Position numbers and translations under genes: made by a program. 64,000 nucleotides of DNA from Pezicula radicicola (lineage: Eukaryota; Ascomycota; Leotiomycetes; Helotiales; Dermateaceae): NCBI GenBank assembly GCA_003008705.1, contig PDUO01000006.1:443295-507294 (forward strand), written 5' to 3'. The notes beneath the pieces are model-generated. The model did no database searches. It was not told where the DNA came from and saw nothing but the letters and a program-made list of their open reading frames with translations. The stretch's first letter is position 1. Each line of letters opens with the position of its first letter. Positions 33,696 through 44,027 of this stretch are shown piece by piece.

Positions 33696-34370
33696 GATTC
33701 TAAACAGGGTTTCTATATACTTACTACTAACTAATCAACAAATCTACCACATCAAATCACTATTCAATGCGATTAAAAACACGTAGGAGCTTATAGTATT
33801 AAAGTTTTCAAAGAGTCAGAATCTACTAAACCACAATGCTGTTCTTCCATCCATGGACCCCTTAACAAGAAAGACTAAAGTAAACCAAGTATTACAGACA
33901 GACATACCACCAGTACTCTACAACCAATATATTTCTTGAGTTTTCGTACACAAACCCAAGCTGCAGATCCTTACCGAATCTCTAGGCCAACTACTCCCGG
34001 CACAGGACACAACAGATACGCACAATTGCAAAACCTAAAACATGCCTTGTACTACCCGTACTACCCTATCTATTCTTCTAAAGAAATCACACATATAAAA
34101 TGACAACACGAACCCCGCGAGCAGCACGAAAATAGATGACAACAAACTCTTATAATTCTAGAACCTTAATCTCTTTGGTCCTTAGTGGATGCTCTCCTCT
34201 AACTCCTAGGAATGAAAATATTCAAATCATCCAAGTGGTTATACTATGGTAAAAATGTCAAAAAAACGTGAAACAGTGTCGGCCAATCTGTATTGCGGAT
34301 GGGCAGTCTAGGTAGTCCTAGATTTGTCTTTGTTGTGGTTCCCTGTGATTCTTATTAACAGGGAGTGTTG
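33696..34370. other. AT-rich intergenic
   Basis: Start of a gene-poor 3.7-kb interval. It contains the first copy of a ~60-bp duplicated segment at 34101-34161. Confidence 0.4.
34101..34161. repeat. Duplicated ~60-bp segment, copy 1
   Basis: Matches 34685-34745 in the same orientation. The best-conserved core reads AACACGAACCCCGCGAGC, followed by CACGAAAA and GACAACA. Confidence 0.7.
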
Positions 34371-34514
34371 GCGACTATGAAGATCTTAGTGATTGTAAAG
34401 ATCTTAGCGATTAGAAAGATCCTGACAACTAGAAGAATCTTAGCGACCAGAAGAATCTTAGTGACTAGAAGAATCTTAGCGACTATAAAGATATTAGCGC
34501 CTGCGAAGATTCTA
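34371..34514. repeat. 18-bp minisatellite, about 8 units
   Basis: Eight tandem, diverged 18-bp units of the form GCGACTAGAAGAATCTTA. One frame stays open and translates to a repetitive Ile/Leu/Arg peptide, which I regard as a by-product rather than a gene. Confidence 0.8.
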
Positions 34515-35201
34515 ACAATCTTACAGACACTGATATTTCTAGTTTTATCCTATAGGACATGATCGATTCAAGTTCCAAAGAGGCGACCACGCAAGGTATT
34601 TGCTTTAACTTGTTCTTGTCTAGGTTAACTAGCCATCTATAATTTCAGTAACCAACCAGAAACAATAATTCCCCAAAATACAAATAACAACACGAACCCC
34701 GCGAGCAACACGAAAACGATTGACAACAGAACCTAATAATAATAGAGCTATAGATAACCTCCTTGAACTTTGGTACACGCTCTTCTTTCGGTCTCTAATT
34801 ATAGTCCTGGGAGAGAGAAAATTTATATGGTAAGATGGCCTAGTTACAGTTCATTAAAGATGGTGCGTTCCTTGTAGGCATATGCGTAAATTCTTTGTGT
34901 ATGCGTAGGAAGCTGATAGCTCTCTCCTTTCTGTGCTCTTCACGTCGTCTTGTTTTCAAATAATTCTCCAGACAGTAAACTCTAGTAATTTATTAAGCGA
35001 GCACGTAAGCTAAAAGGATTTCTAAAAGACTGTTAGATCCGACCCAGTGTTAAGATGAAATAAGCTATGACCATAACTGCACCGACTCAAGGGAACTCTT
35101 TTATTGTGCATACGAATTAAGATTACAGTTAGTAAAAAGAAATTAATTACATTATCGTGTATACACCCTCCTCACCCCCAATACCATACATTTCATCACA
35201 C
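34515..35201. other. AT-rich intergenic
   Basis: Contains the second copy of the ~60-bp duplication. No residual sequence resembling the missing C-terminal part of the ferritin-like gene was found on the minus strand here. Confidence 0.35.
34685..34745. repeat. Duplicated ~60-bp segment, copy 2
   Basis: Second copy of the segment at 34101-34161, same orientation, with substitutions and small indels. Confidence 0.7.
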
Positions 35202-35432
35202 TTAAGAAAGCACAACCTCAGCCGTGTATTGTGCACCGGCGAAGTTTTCATATCCACCCGTGTAGAGACTGAACTCTAGATGTTCGAGGAAGAGCGCCAA
35301 TTGCAGTACTAAGGTATCCGCTGCTGAAAGTGGTCCCTCATTAACTTGTCGTTCACAAAGCTCGACAGGGTGAGTTGATACCGGAGGTAAGCTCAGAACC
35401 GCAACAACGAGGGAGACAATTCGGTTTTGCAT
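35202..35432 (-). pseudogene. Truncated ferritin-like (Rds1-type) protein
   Basis: A 76-residue ORF with a probable signal peptide (MQNRIVSLVVAVLSLPPVS). It then carries the first helix of the fungal ferritin-like family: LSAADTLVLQLALFLEHLEF followed by SLYTGGYENFAGAQYTAE. Family members normally continue for 200 or more residues after this point; here the frame ends four codons later and no donor site or downstream homologous exon is visible. It is therefore probably a truncated relic, although a short secreted product could still be made. The ATG at 35432 is well placed. Family assignment is from memory of the EHLE-type motif. Confidence 0.5.
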
Positions 35433-37386
35433 CTGGGGAAACTTGACTGCTAAAGAGAAAGTAATGTGGAGTAAAGAGAGTTTTGGGGAAGCTACTTCCT
35501 CCAGTAGGTACTGTATTTACACACTCCTTCCTTCTTTGAAGGAATGACCCTCTCATTGCCTCAGAGGATATCCATATCATTCCATCATGACTTTACTTAG
35601 CGAGAAGCACAAACAACTAACAAGGCAAGGTAGTTCATACCATGGGTAATCTCATTAGTCCAAACCAAACTCATCAAAGAAATTGAAGCTCCAAATATAA
35701 GCAACGGCCAAGCTTTCTGGCTTCCCCGCATTTCCTGCAACCTAATCTAGGCCTCAACGTTGGACAAACATGGGATATTTGAATTTCCATCTCATAAACA
35801 TCAGCTGCTAGAACCAACCATTGTTCTCTCCCCTTGCCGATCGCTAAAAGTCTATGACGCGACCGCGTTCATACTTCGTATTTTTGAGCAAAGACAGTAA
35901 ATTAACAAGGTATACTGTAACATGCGTATATAGATCTGAGATTGATAACTTTTGTTTTTGACATGGAGCTGCTTGCGTCTTTCGGATCCTTTGTTGAAAT
36001 CGAGAAAGCCTCTCTTCGCTAGATGCGAACATCGAAGCCGGCAGTCAAGGACTACGAAGTTCGAGTGAAAATATCGGGAAGGCCCTCCTCAAATCCTGGA
36101 GTTGTATCTCCAGTGAGTATTGAAAGTAATTTGCTTGTCATTCCAGCAACTGGAATAAGAACTTTATTCAATTTCAGCCTTCCAATGTCTTCTACACTTT
36201 AGCAAAGAAACCACAATAAGGGCATCCGAAAACCTTCAACTAACAATTGAGGTCTTGGGTCCACCGCTTGGCAGCTTATCTCCTCTCTTATGAGAGGTAT
36301 TGGCGGAAAAAACTGAGGAGAAATCATCTGTTTTAGGATTGTTTTTGCCATCCTAGATGGATTTTCTTGTTTTCATTATTGTGCGGCTTGAATACATCTT
36401 TTTGTGGTGTTCATACTTTTGTATTTTATTTTATTTTTAATTTTTTGACAATGCTTGTTTGACATCCCTTTTGGTTCCTAAGCGAAGAGGAAGTACTCTA
36501 AGATTCGAGCCTTTACCTGTGAAATCTCTTCCTTAATCTTTCGGTTTATCTTACAGTTCAGAAGAAGTACTCCTCATATCCTCAAGTTTCACTCTTCAAC
36601 CACTCGATTTCCAAGGCCTATATTTGGCTCCAATCTCCGCCTAACATTGGGTGGTGGTGTGGATTGATTCTTGCGTTTACCCGGATGACAAACCTGCCCG
36701 TACACCCTTTTTAGTGTAAATGATCACGTGGTTACTCTTTTTAAAAGATTTTATTTAAAAGCCATTCCAAAAAAAAATCCAAATATCTTTTTAGCTACAC
36801 CACTACGTTCGGTTGTGACGAAGATATAAGAGAGTTAAATTAAATTGTCATTACCAAATGACCTCAGACGCTTGTAAAGAAAACCCGGGTGGCTATAGGG
36901 ATATTTTGGCGTTAAGATATCCAGGAGGCGCTCATAGAACGTTTCTCGCGTACCTAAGGTAGTTAGCGTGATAAAATATTGATAACACCACCCCTCCTTC
37001 GGTAGTATCTCAAGTTCCGATTCCCTTCGCTCTCGAGTCTCAACTTCGAACCTCACAATACTAAATTGTTGCAAAACTATCGAATACAAAGAATTATACT
37101 ACAACAGCTGCATCTGTATCTCTACAAGCTTTTCTCATCTCCTTCACCGAGCTATGATCTCCAATTTGCGTTACTCTGATGCAGTCTGCCTATTCGAGTC
37201 ACAAGTGGCTTCTGCCTGCGCTGATACATCAACATGCATTTTGATTTGTCCATGAAGAGGCTGAGTTCAGTGGCCACTCAGCCTCAGTTAGATCTTTGAC
37301 AATTTTATACTTTCTTGGGACACACTTCATCTCGGTCTCCAATTTCTTTCTTTCTTTTCCTTGTATATATCGTGTTTTATTCAAGT
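35433..37386. other. Gene-poor interval upstream of caspase-like gene
   Basis: AT-rich; poly-T tracts around 36400-36450 and poly-A near 36770. No supported gene. The 37315-37386 extension of the next ORF begins with a non-ATG codon and is treated as 5' untranslated. Confidence 0.4.
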
Positions 37387-39747
37387 ATGGACTCCAGCGA
37401 CGCCAGGAGAGGGTCGACAGCCACTGAGCTGCATGTCGCCACGGATGCTGCCATATCAAGGATCCGATCAGCGATTCGGAGTCGGAATTCTCCCAGGCAA
37501 TTGAAGAATGATTCTGAGACGATCGAGGAAATCGACAGAATATTGGAGGAACTCGACGCGACACTTCAAACGAATTTAGGTGGCGACCTGGACCTTTCAG
37601 AGGACGATGGGACTCGAGTCGTAAAACTACAGACGCCCGACGAGGACGGGGTCTGGCAACCCGGACTTCAACCATCACCACCCATCACAGTCCGCCAAAC
37701 GCATCCAACTACGTTCAAGCCGCATGACCATCATATCGATGCAATTGAAACATTTGAAAAAGATCTTCTTGAGGCCAAAATATGCAACGATGCCAAACCG
37801 GTGAGGTATACAAAGGTCGAAGTCCTTCTAGTCACCTGGAGAGAAAACGACGATATCGAAGAAGAGGTGAAGGAAGAGGTGAAGGCTCTTAAGAATTTGT
37901 TCAGGAAGCTCAATTTCACTGTCAGACCATACGCGATCCCAAACGTCAATTGCCAAAATGAGCTACTTTTCGAGGTCCTTTCATTTTTGAGACCTCACCA
38001 GAATGATCCGTCTGGAGAGACACTTCTTATTGTTTACTACAACGGGCACGGCTCAATAAGAAACCGTGAAACCTCTTATTGGCATCCTACCGCCTGGGCT
38101 GCTACTTTGAGCGATCATAGAGATTTATCATCAAGATACAATGGTCCGGCTGTGGAGTGGAATGCGATCCAAGAACTTTTTGGCTCAGACACTACGCCGG
38201 ACACTTTATTCATTCTGGATTGCTGTTATGCTGGAGCTGCAATCAAACACCAGCCAACAGGCCATGCTATGGAGCTTCTTGCGGCTTGTGGTAGCGGTGA
38301 TAGAACCGAAGCTGGTGACGACTCCTTTACTATGAGACTCGTCAAGTGTATGAAGGAGATGCGCAAGATCCAGGGCAGTTTTCAAGTGGCCTGGCTCTAC
38401 GAATCGCTGATAAATGCCTCACAAACGCCAACTCCCATCCACATTAAATTGAACCGAAGTCTTTACAGCATCACCCTGCCAAAGCTTGACATACTAGATA
38501 CGAACAATAATCCATCGGTTAAGCCGACAATCACAAACGAGTTACTATATCCTCCCTCCCTTAAAGGTACACGAAGATCAAGCTCTCCTGGTTCTATTCA
38601 TGCACCAGAAGGCTCAATATTTTCCGAGGATAGCTATATCCTGGATGGGATGACAAGTGCGAGTAGTGTTATTTCCGAGAGCATAGCTCTAGAAGAAAAC
38701 TGGCAGTACAAAGTCCTTCTGACGATCAAGCTGAGATCCAATATAGTGCCCAGGGCAAGTAATTGGTGTCTAAGCTTCCCTTCTAGTGAGGTTGAAGGCC
38801 TGGAAGGTGTCAGAGTCGAATCACTCTATCCGACAAAGTCAACCCTCCTCTTAGTAACGATGCCCGTGCGACTCTGGGTCCATCTCCGGGAGGATCCCGC
38901 ATATACCTTTATTGACTTTGTCAAAACCGGCAATATGCTTATACCCGACCATTCTCAAACAGACCTGCTTGCGCCGGTATCTTATCCTTCCGTAGAAACG
39001 AAGAGCGCAAACGACAATGATGGGAAAGAAATCGCTTCAAGACTAGCTACAATGCAGAACTTCTTCGAGAAAACCAAGAACCAGGATCTGCGCAAGAAAC
39101 AAAAACCCCCTGGTGCTATTGCTCACAAATGCAAGCAAATCGTACACAAATTGCACCTCCCTTCTCAGTTTAAGTCAGAGCAAGACCCGACTTTCGATCT
39201 CGTCCAACACGTCGTTGAGCAGATAAATATCCTTCGGAACGGAAAAGGCGAATATACAGGTGTGACCAACTACAACTCATACTTCAATCTACAAATCAAG
39301 CAGCGATTCGAAAGTAGCAAGAATTCCATGAAAGAAGCTCTCCACCAAGCAAATACCAAAGGAAATATCGATCTCGATAATACCCTCACGACACAACTAG
39401 ACGAGTTGGAAACGGATGTTGTAGACATGACAAGACTCGAAGTTGAGAAAATGGCCGTCAAGAATTATTTCGATCGTAGTCTTTCAACCTCGCCTGCCTC
39501 GACATTTGACCTAGTTGAATCTAAGAAGCGGAAATCCCGTACTAAAGTCGTCAAGCCTCAACAACAATATGATGGCTCTATTCCAAACGATCAAAGGATG
39601 AAGCCCACTCCATCTAACAGTTCTGGTATCCCGAGAACGGACTCGATGGCGTCAATAGAGCCTTCTCCAAGAATAGATTCGGGACGTTGGCTGAGAGGAG
39701 AGTCAGGTACGCCTGGGAAACGGAAGAGTGGGATCTTTGGGAAGTAA
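37387..39747 (+). CDS. Caspase-like (peptidase C14-type) domain protein, 786 aa
   Basis: Single-exon protein starting MDSSDARRG. A caspase-like fold is indicated by a beta-strand with the catalytic His (LLIVYYNGHGSIRN, His221) and by TLFILDCCYAGAAIK with the Cys dyad residue at 279/280. Upstream, VEVLLVTWRENDDIEEE fits the first strand and helix. The Cys motif is DCCYAG rather than the DSCHSG of canonical fungal metacaspases, and there is no Gln/Pro-rich prodomain. It therefore belongs to the divergent caspase-like proteins of fungi. After the domain (about residue 360) come some 420 residues without a recognised domain, with Lys-rich and helical stretches and a Ser/Pro-rich C-terminus. Role unknown; regulated cell death or heterokaryon-type immunity is inference from the fold only. 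No adjacent NLR or death-fold gene is visible. Confidence 0.8.
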   Translation: MDSSDARRGSTATELHVATDAAISRIRSAIRSRNSPRQLKNDSETIEEIDRILEELDATLQTNLGGDLDLSEDDGTRVVKLQTPDEDGVWQPGLQPSPPITVRQTHPTTFKPHDHHIDAIETFEKDLLEAKICNDAKPVRYTKVEVLLVTWRENDDIEEEVKEEVKALKNLFRKLNFTVRPYAIPNVNCQNELLFEVLSFLRPHQNDPSGETLLIVYYNGHGSIRNRETSYWHPTAWAATLSDHRDLSSRYNGPAVEWNAIQELFGSDTTPDTLFILDCCYAGAAIKHQPTGHAMELLAACGSGDRTEAGDDSFTMRLVKCMKEMRKIQGSFQVAWLYESLINASQTPTPIHIKLNRSLYSITLPKLDILDTNNNPSVKPTITNELLYPPSLKGTRRSSSPGSIHAPEGSIFSEDSYILDGMTSASSVISESIALEENWQYKVLLTIKLRSNIVPRASNWCLSFPSSEVEGLEGVRVESLYPTKSTLLLVTMPVRLWVHLREDPAYTFIDFVKTGNMLIPDHSQTDLLAPVSYPSVETKSANDNDGKEIASRLATMQNFFEKTKNQDLRKKQKPPGAIAHKCKQIVHKLHLPSQFKSEQDPTFDLVQHVVEQINILRNGKGEYTGVTNYNSYFNLQIKQRFESSKNSMKEALHQANTKGNIDLDNTLTTQLDELETDVVDMTRLEVEKMAVKNYFDRSLSTSPASTFDLVESKKRKSRTKVVKPQQQYDGSIPNDQRMKPTPSNSSGIPRTDSMASIEPSPRIDSGRWLRGESGTPGKRKSGIFGK

Positions 39748-40662
39748 TGGAATGGACTTTTCTACCTCATATCTATGTATAAGCTAGCTACTTATGTAAA
39801 AATAATATGTATAAAAACCCGTCTGTTCATTTTGAATATCAATAATTCGACTTTGTTTGTACACCAGCGCTTCTATCTCGAAACCTTTACTATTATGATA
39901 TCCCAACTACAAGTATTAAAAAAAAAACTCATCATCTCCTCTCTAGACGATACAATTCAAGAATACTGATAGTTACGCCTATAAGGCTTATAAACATGGT
40001 ATGTCTAAACATCTCCTTTGAAACTAAGAAAAGAAAGTTATCTTACTTGCTTCTAGGTAGTTAGCAACACAAGAAACGAGAGAGCATATGAGCAGAATCC
40101 CGATGAGTTGTATTCTATTATTCTCTAAACTTTACAGACCAAGATTACCAAACCAAAATGCTGTAGGCATATCTGTAGGTAAAGGGGGATATGGAAGATA
40201 GTCATATGGTTAGGTTATTGTTGGACATGTTTTATTGTTCAATGTGATTCTTAGTTTGCGGGATTAGTAGAAGACTATAACATAAAAGCGAGGAGTATAG
40301 TCATGATAGGGAATTGTAGAGACCAAGTTATTAAAGGGGGGGCTTTGAAGTGATTAAGTGAGCGGAACGGAATTTTGGGACTATGGTCTGTTATTGTTAT
40401 AGTATGTATAATATATTTTAGTCATCACATCAGGGGAAATAATCGAGGAAACACCCGAGACTACCACTCAGGTTACCTGGTATAGAACCTAGCTGGTCCT
40501 ACAGTATTATTCACTACAGTGTGTGAGGTAGATAAAAAGAAAAGCGATTACCGAACGAGTAAGAGGTCAATTAAGATATACATAACATTACACAGCACTC
40601 ACTACTATAGCATGCCGTAAACCACGTCCATTCCCCAATCTAACATCCCCAATTCCAACCTA
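39748..40662. other. Intergenic
   Basis: AT-rich 3' flank between the convergent caspase-like gene and the broken UVE1 gene. No gene seen. Confidence 0.4.
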
Positions 40663-43191
40663 TCACTCCTCCTCCTTCTCAACATCCCCATTAAACTCAG
40701 CATAACTCTTCCTCTTCCCCCTCGTCCTCCCACTCTGTCTAGCACCTCCAGAATCAGGGCCAACAGAATCTAAGTTCGAGGTTCCTTCATCAGCAACCAC
40801 CTCATCATCAGATAAATCAGGCATGCTAAGATCTTCTTCTTCTTCCGCACCAACATCACTACGTGTGGGTGCTTTCTTCGCCATTTTCTTCTTCAAAGTC
40901 GAAACCTTCTCCTTCTTAACAGCACCTACTTTCTTCGGCCCGCCACTAGTTTCTTCGTACTAGACGACGTCGCCTCCTTACCGTCCTTCTACCCCCCCTT
41001 AACCCGTCGTAAAACATCCTCCAAATCCTTTAGATTTTCCACCTTCCCCTACGCTTCCTTAACATCATTACTTAACGGCTGCCTATTCTTCGCTTCATAC
41101 GCTTTCCTAGCTGCAAAGTTCGCAGGCGTAGAATTTTTCATCATCTCCTTCATCTCATCTTCACTATCACCTGCCTCAACAGTCCCCTCATCATTCTTCT
41201 TCTTAACCTCTCTTTTCTTCGGCCTCAACCACTCCTCCATGCCCTTCGGCCAGTAAACCCTCCCTTCACTCCCACCCATCCCCACATCCTCTTCGGGAAT
41301 CAACCTCTTGACACCCTCTTCTTCCTCACTAAGCTCCCTTCCAAACTCCTCAATCTCGGCAGAAATTTGTTTCTTCGTCTTTTTCTTCTTCGCTTTCTTA
41401 GAAAGAGGTTTATTATCATCTGTTCGTTCGTAGGGGATGATATCGTTGAAAGTATTGCAACGGGGTAGTTTGAAGGTACACATTAGTTCAAAAAGACCTT
41501 GTTCTTTATCTTTTGCTTCGATCATGAGGTCCATATCATTTGGACAAGGAGGTAATGTAGCAGGTCGTGGATTATGCTTTCTGCGTTGTCGACCTGTTAT
41601 TGCTTCTGGACAAGGTTCACTATAGTGCATTTTTTGTCTGATTTTCTTACGGTCCCAGGTTGCTTTGATACGAGGATACGAATCCATAATATCAAGTGTG
41701 CCTTCTCGAAGTTGCGTATTGTAAAAAATTATGTTGTGGTGATGGAAATCTAGACAGAGAGGTATGTTGAGTTCTTCGCAGAGAGGTAAGAGGTCATGAA
41801 CAGACCAGGATACATCGTCGTTTTCGAGAACGAGACGTTGCTTGATGGATGGGGAGAGAGTTTTGTAGTTTTCACGAAAGCGGTCTAAAGTCGCTGCTTT
41901 GTCACCAAAAGTCCCTCCTAAGTGAAGAATCATTACTGCGTCACGGTCGACTTGTTCTGGGAGTTTAAGGAGGGCTAGCAATTCGTCGTGGTATTCAAGA
42001 TTGCGTATGACATTTTTGATTACCTCCGTGCGAGGTGAGCCAAGTTGTGTGAACTTCAATAGTTAGCCCGCGTTTTTAGTGTTGCCTTGTACGGAATACA
42101 AACCTGTCCCGGATGAGTACTCAATCTATGGCCTAATTCAGTTGCCACCCTCCCAGCTAAGCAAAAGGAGCCAACGGATAGCTGTACTCTTCATGACTAG
42201 CAAAAGGGAACATCTCAGAGATCGGCCTCATGAACTTGATACCATACCTATCATTCCAGCGTAACATCTTGACAATATCTTTGGCATTCGCTAAGCCCAG
42301 CTCCTGGACATATTTTTGTCCCTGCTCAATAGAAGTAGGTTTCGTTTTGTCCGGCCTGTTCTTAGTAGCGTGTTCAGGTTGAGACAGATCTCAAGAATTG
42401 ACGCTATTCTGCAGGTCCTCGAAGAGAAAACAGGTGGATTCGAGAATCTCAGATAAGTGTTTAGGAAGGCCTACGTAAATATGATCAGCGTGGCGTCGAT
42501 TTAATGATAATGTTAAGCATATATATCCAAATGTCCCTTTCCACGGCAAAGGTAACTAATCACTGTTCACGGGCGGAGGCCTACCAGCCTCTTTTGTCAT
42601 GACATCAATATCTTCAAATATACCCTCGTCACCATCAGGATCACCCTTCACGCCCTCATCAATACTCTCAGTCTTGAAAGCCTTTTTCTCATCAGCACCC
42701 TTCTTAGCAGCAACCGAACTCTTACTCGGCGACTTCTTAACCTTCTTAATACTCAGCCCGTCCTCCCGCTTAATATCCTCGCTGACCTTCACACTCTTTT
42801 TTCTGCTAGGAGTAGAAATGGGCAGTAGACCATTGTTCACAACTCTTATATCCAATGCCTCGCCTTTCTCGTCTGCGTCTGGGCTTGCGCGTAACGCTGT
42901 CTTGCCATCAATAATATCACCATTCTGGTCTGGATTTGTATCGACATTTCCACGTCGGGAGGGTTGTCGTCTTGGAGGAGCACGGGCTTTTGATTTGATT
43001 GCTGAAGGGGGTAAGATGGGGTGGTTTTCTGTGGTGGAAGTTGTTGCAATTGAGGATCTCTTGCGCTTGGGAGGCATGACGAGGATTGAGTAGTTTCTGT
43101 TCAGTACTAAGCTGTAGCTTGTAATTTGGCTTCGATGTACAGATAAAGAGAGACTGCTGCGCGGCAGGAGTGTTTTGAGGGGTTTGAACAT
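40663..43191 (-). pseudogene. uve1: UV-damage endonuclease UVE1/UVDE (mus-18-like), disrupted
   Basis: UVDE nicks DNA 5' of UV photoproducts in an alternative excision-repair route. The gene survives as pieces in order. 43191-42556 encodes a mitochondrial-type presequence, MPPKRKRSS and a basic/acidic tail ending RPPPVNSD. About 42555-42104 carries LPLPWKG, NRPDKTKPTSIEQGQ, KMLRWNDRYGIKFMR, EMFPFASHEEY and ELGHRLSTHPGQ. After a 50-bp intron (42103-42054), 42053-41049 is an intact 334-codon core including VLENDDVSWSVHDLLP, LDFHHHNI and KMHYSEPCPEAITGRQRRKH. About 41048-40663 is the Lys/Glu-rich tail. Lesions seen: TAG at 42558-42556, a shift near 42510, TGA at 42393-42391, a shift with TAG at 42159-42157, TAGs at 41051-41049 and 40991-40989, and a shift near 40955. 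The gene cannot give full-length enzyme. Confidence 0.88.
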
Positions 43192-44027
43192 TCAACGAGT
43201 GCTGTAACTGGCATTGAATTGACAGAGGTGGGTTGATTAATGGTGGGAGAAAGAGAAAAAGGGAAAAGGCGTTACTTGAAGCCTACCTACGTAGTACCTA
43301 CCTACCTACTCACCTACTTACATACCATTTCTCACGCGTCAATAATCTACGCAGAACTGCACTGGCTGCTCCAAAACGAACTCGGATCTGGATCTGGATC
43401 GAAGCTAATTGCTCGCTAATCTCATTGATGTCATCATTCACGTGACCAAACATCGTTACTTACCTAGGTAGTCAGTTTATTCGTATTCGTACCTTACTTT
43501 ACTTTCATGTCTATTGTACATTCGAAATCCGCATATAGTTAGTAGTTCAATGTAGAGTAGAAGAGCAAAGGATTTCATGGTCTCATTATAAATATAAAAA
43601 AATCCTAAGGGCAAAATAATCGCAAAACCAAACATCGAATAGAGAAGCTTAACGCTCTATGTTGAATCCAGTTCAGTCCAGTCCAGTCCGAAATCCAGTC
43701 ACCTTGCGAAGACCCGTCCATTTCTAATTACCCTAGAACACGAGGAGAAGAGAGATTATCCAATATTCCTATCCAGTTCCACATCCCAAGGCCAAGGGTT
43801 GCCTGGCGAAAGCAACACACCAACGTATAATTATTCCCCGGCGCCGGAACATCCATTCCATATGCTGCCACTCTGTTCTTCAAGTAACGCCTGAGCGACG
43901 CCAGACAAATGCATCGAAACGGGTAATGACCTAAGTCAAGGTCTTGAGCATAGCTCGGATGACTCGTGGTGGAGGGACTATTCCACAATCAGCCAATGCT
44001 TCTTTCATGCCGGAAGAAACTACGAAC
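43192..44027. other. Intergenic
   Basis: Upstream of UVE1; contains a dense array of TACCTACC/TACTTAC motifs at 43280-43330 and a CCTAGGTAG at 43465. No gene seen. Confidence 0.4.

Noticed and set aside
34365..34562. Repetitive Ile/Leu/Arg ORF
   Set aside because: Translation of the 18-bp minisatellite; no ATG context or splice support.
37229..37681. Minus-strand 150-codon ORF
   Set aside because: Antisense of the caspase-like gene's N-terminus; no domain.
41049..42059. Calling the open UVDE core a complete gene
   Set aside because: It lacks the N-terminal third of the barrel, begins at an intron acceptor rather than an ATG, and both flanks carry recognisable UVDE sequence in broken frames.
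42128..42160. A 31-bp intron to explain the UVDE break at PLAPFA
   Set aside because: It would delete conserved residues and is shorter than any other intron in the window.
42599..43093. Plus-strand 164-codon ORF
   Set aside because: Antisense of the UVE1 N-terminal piece.
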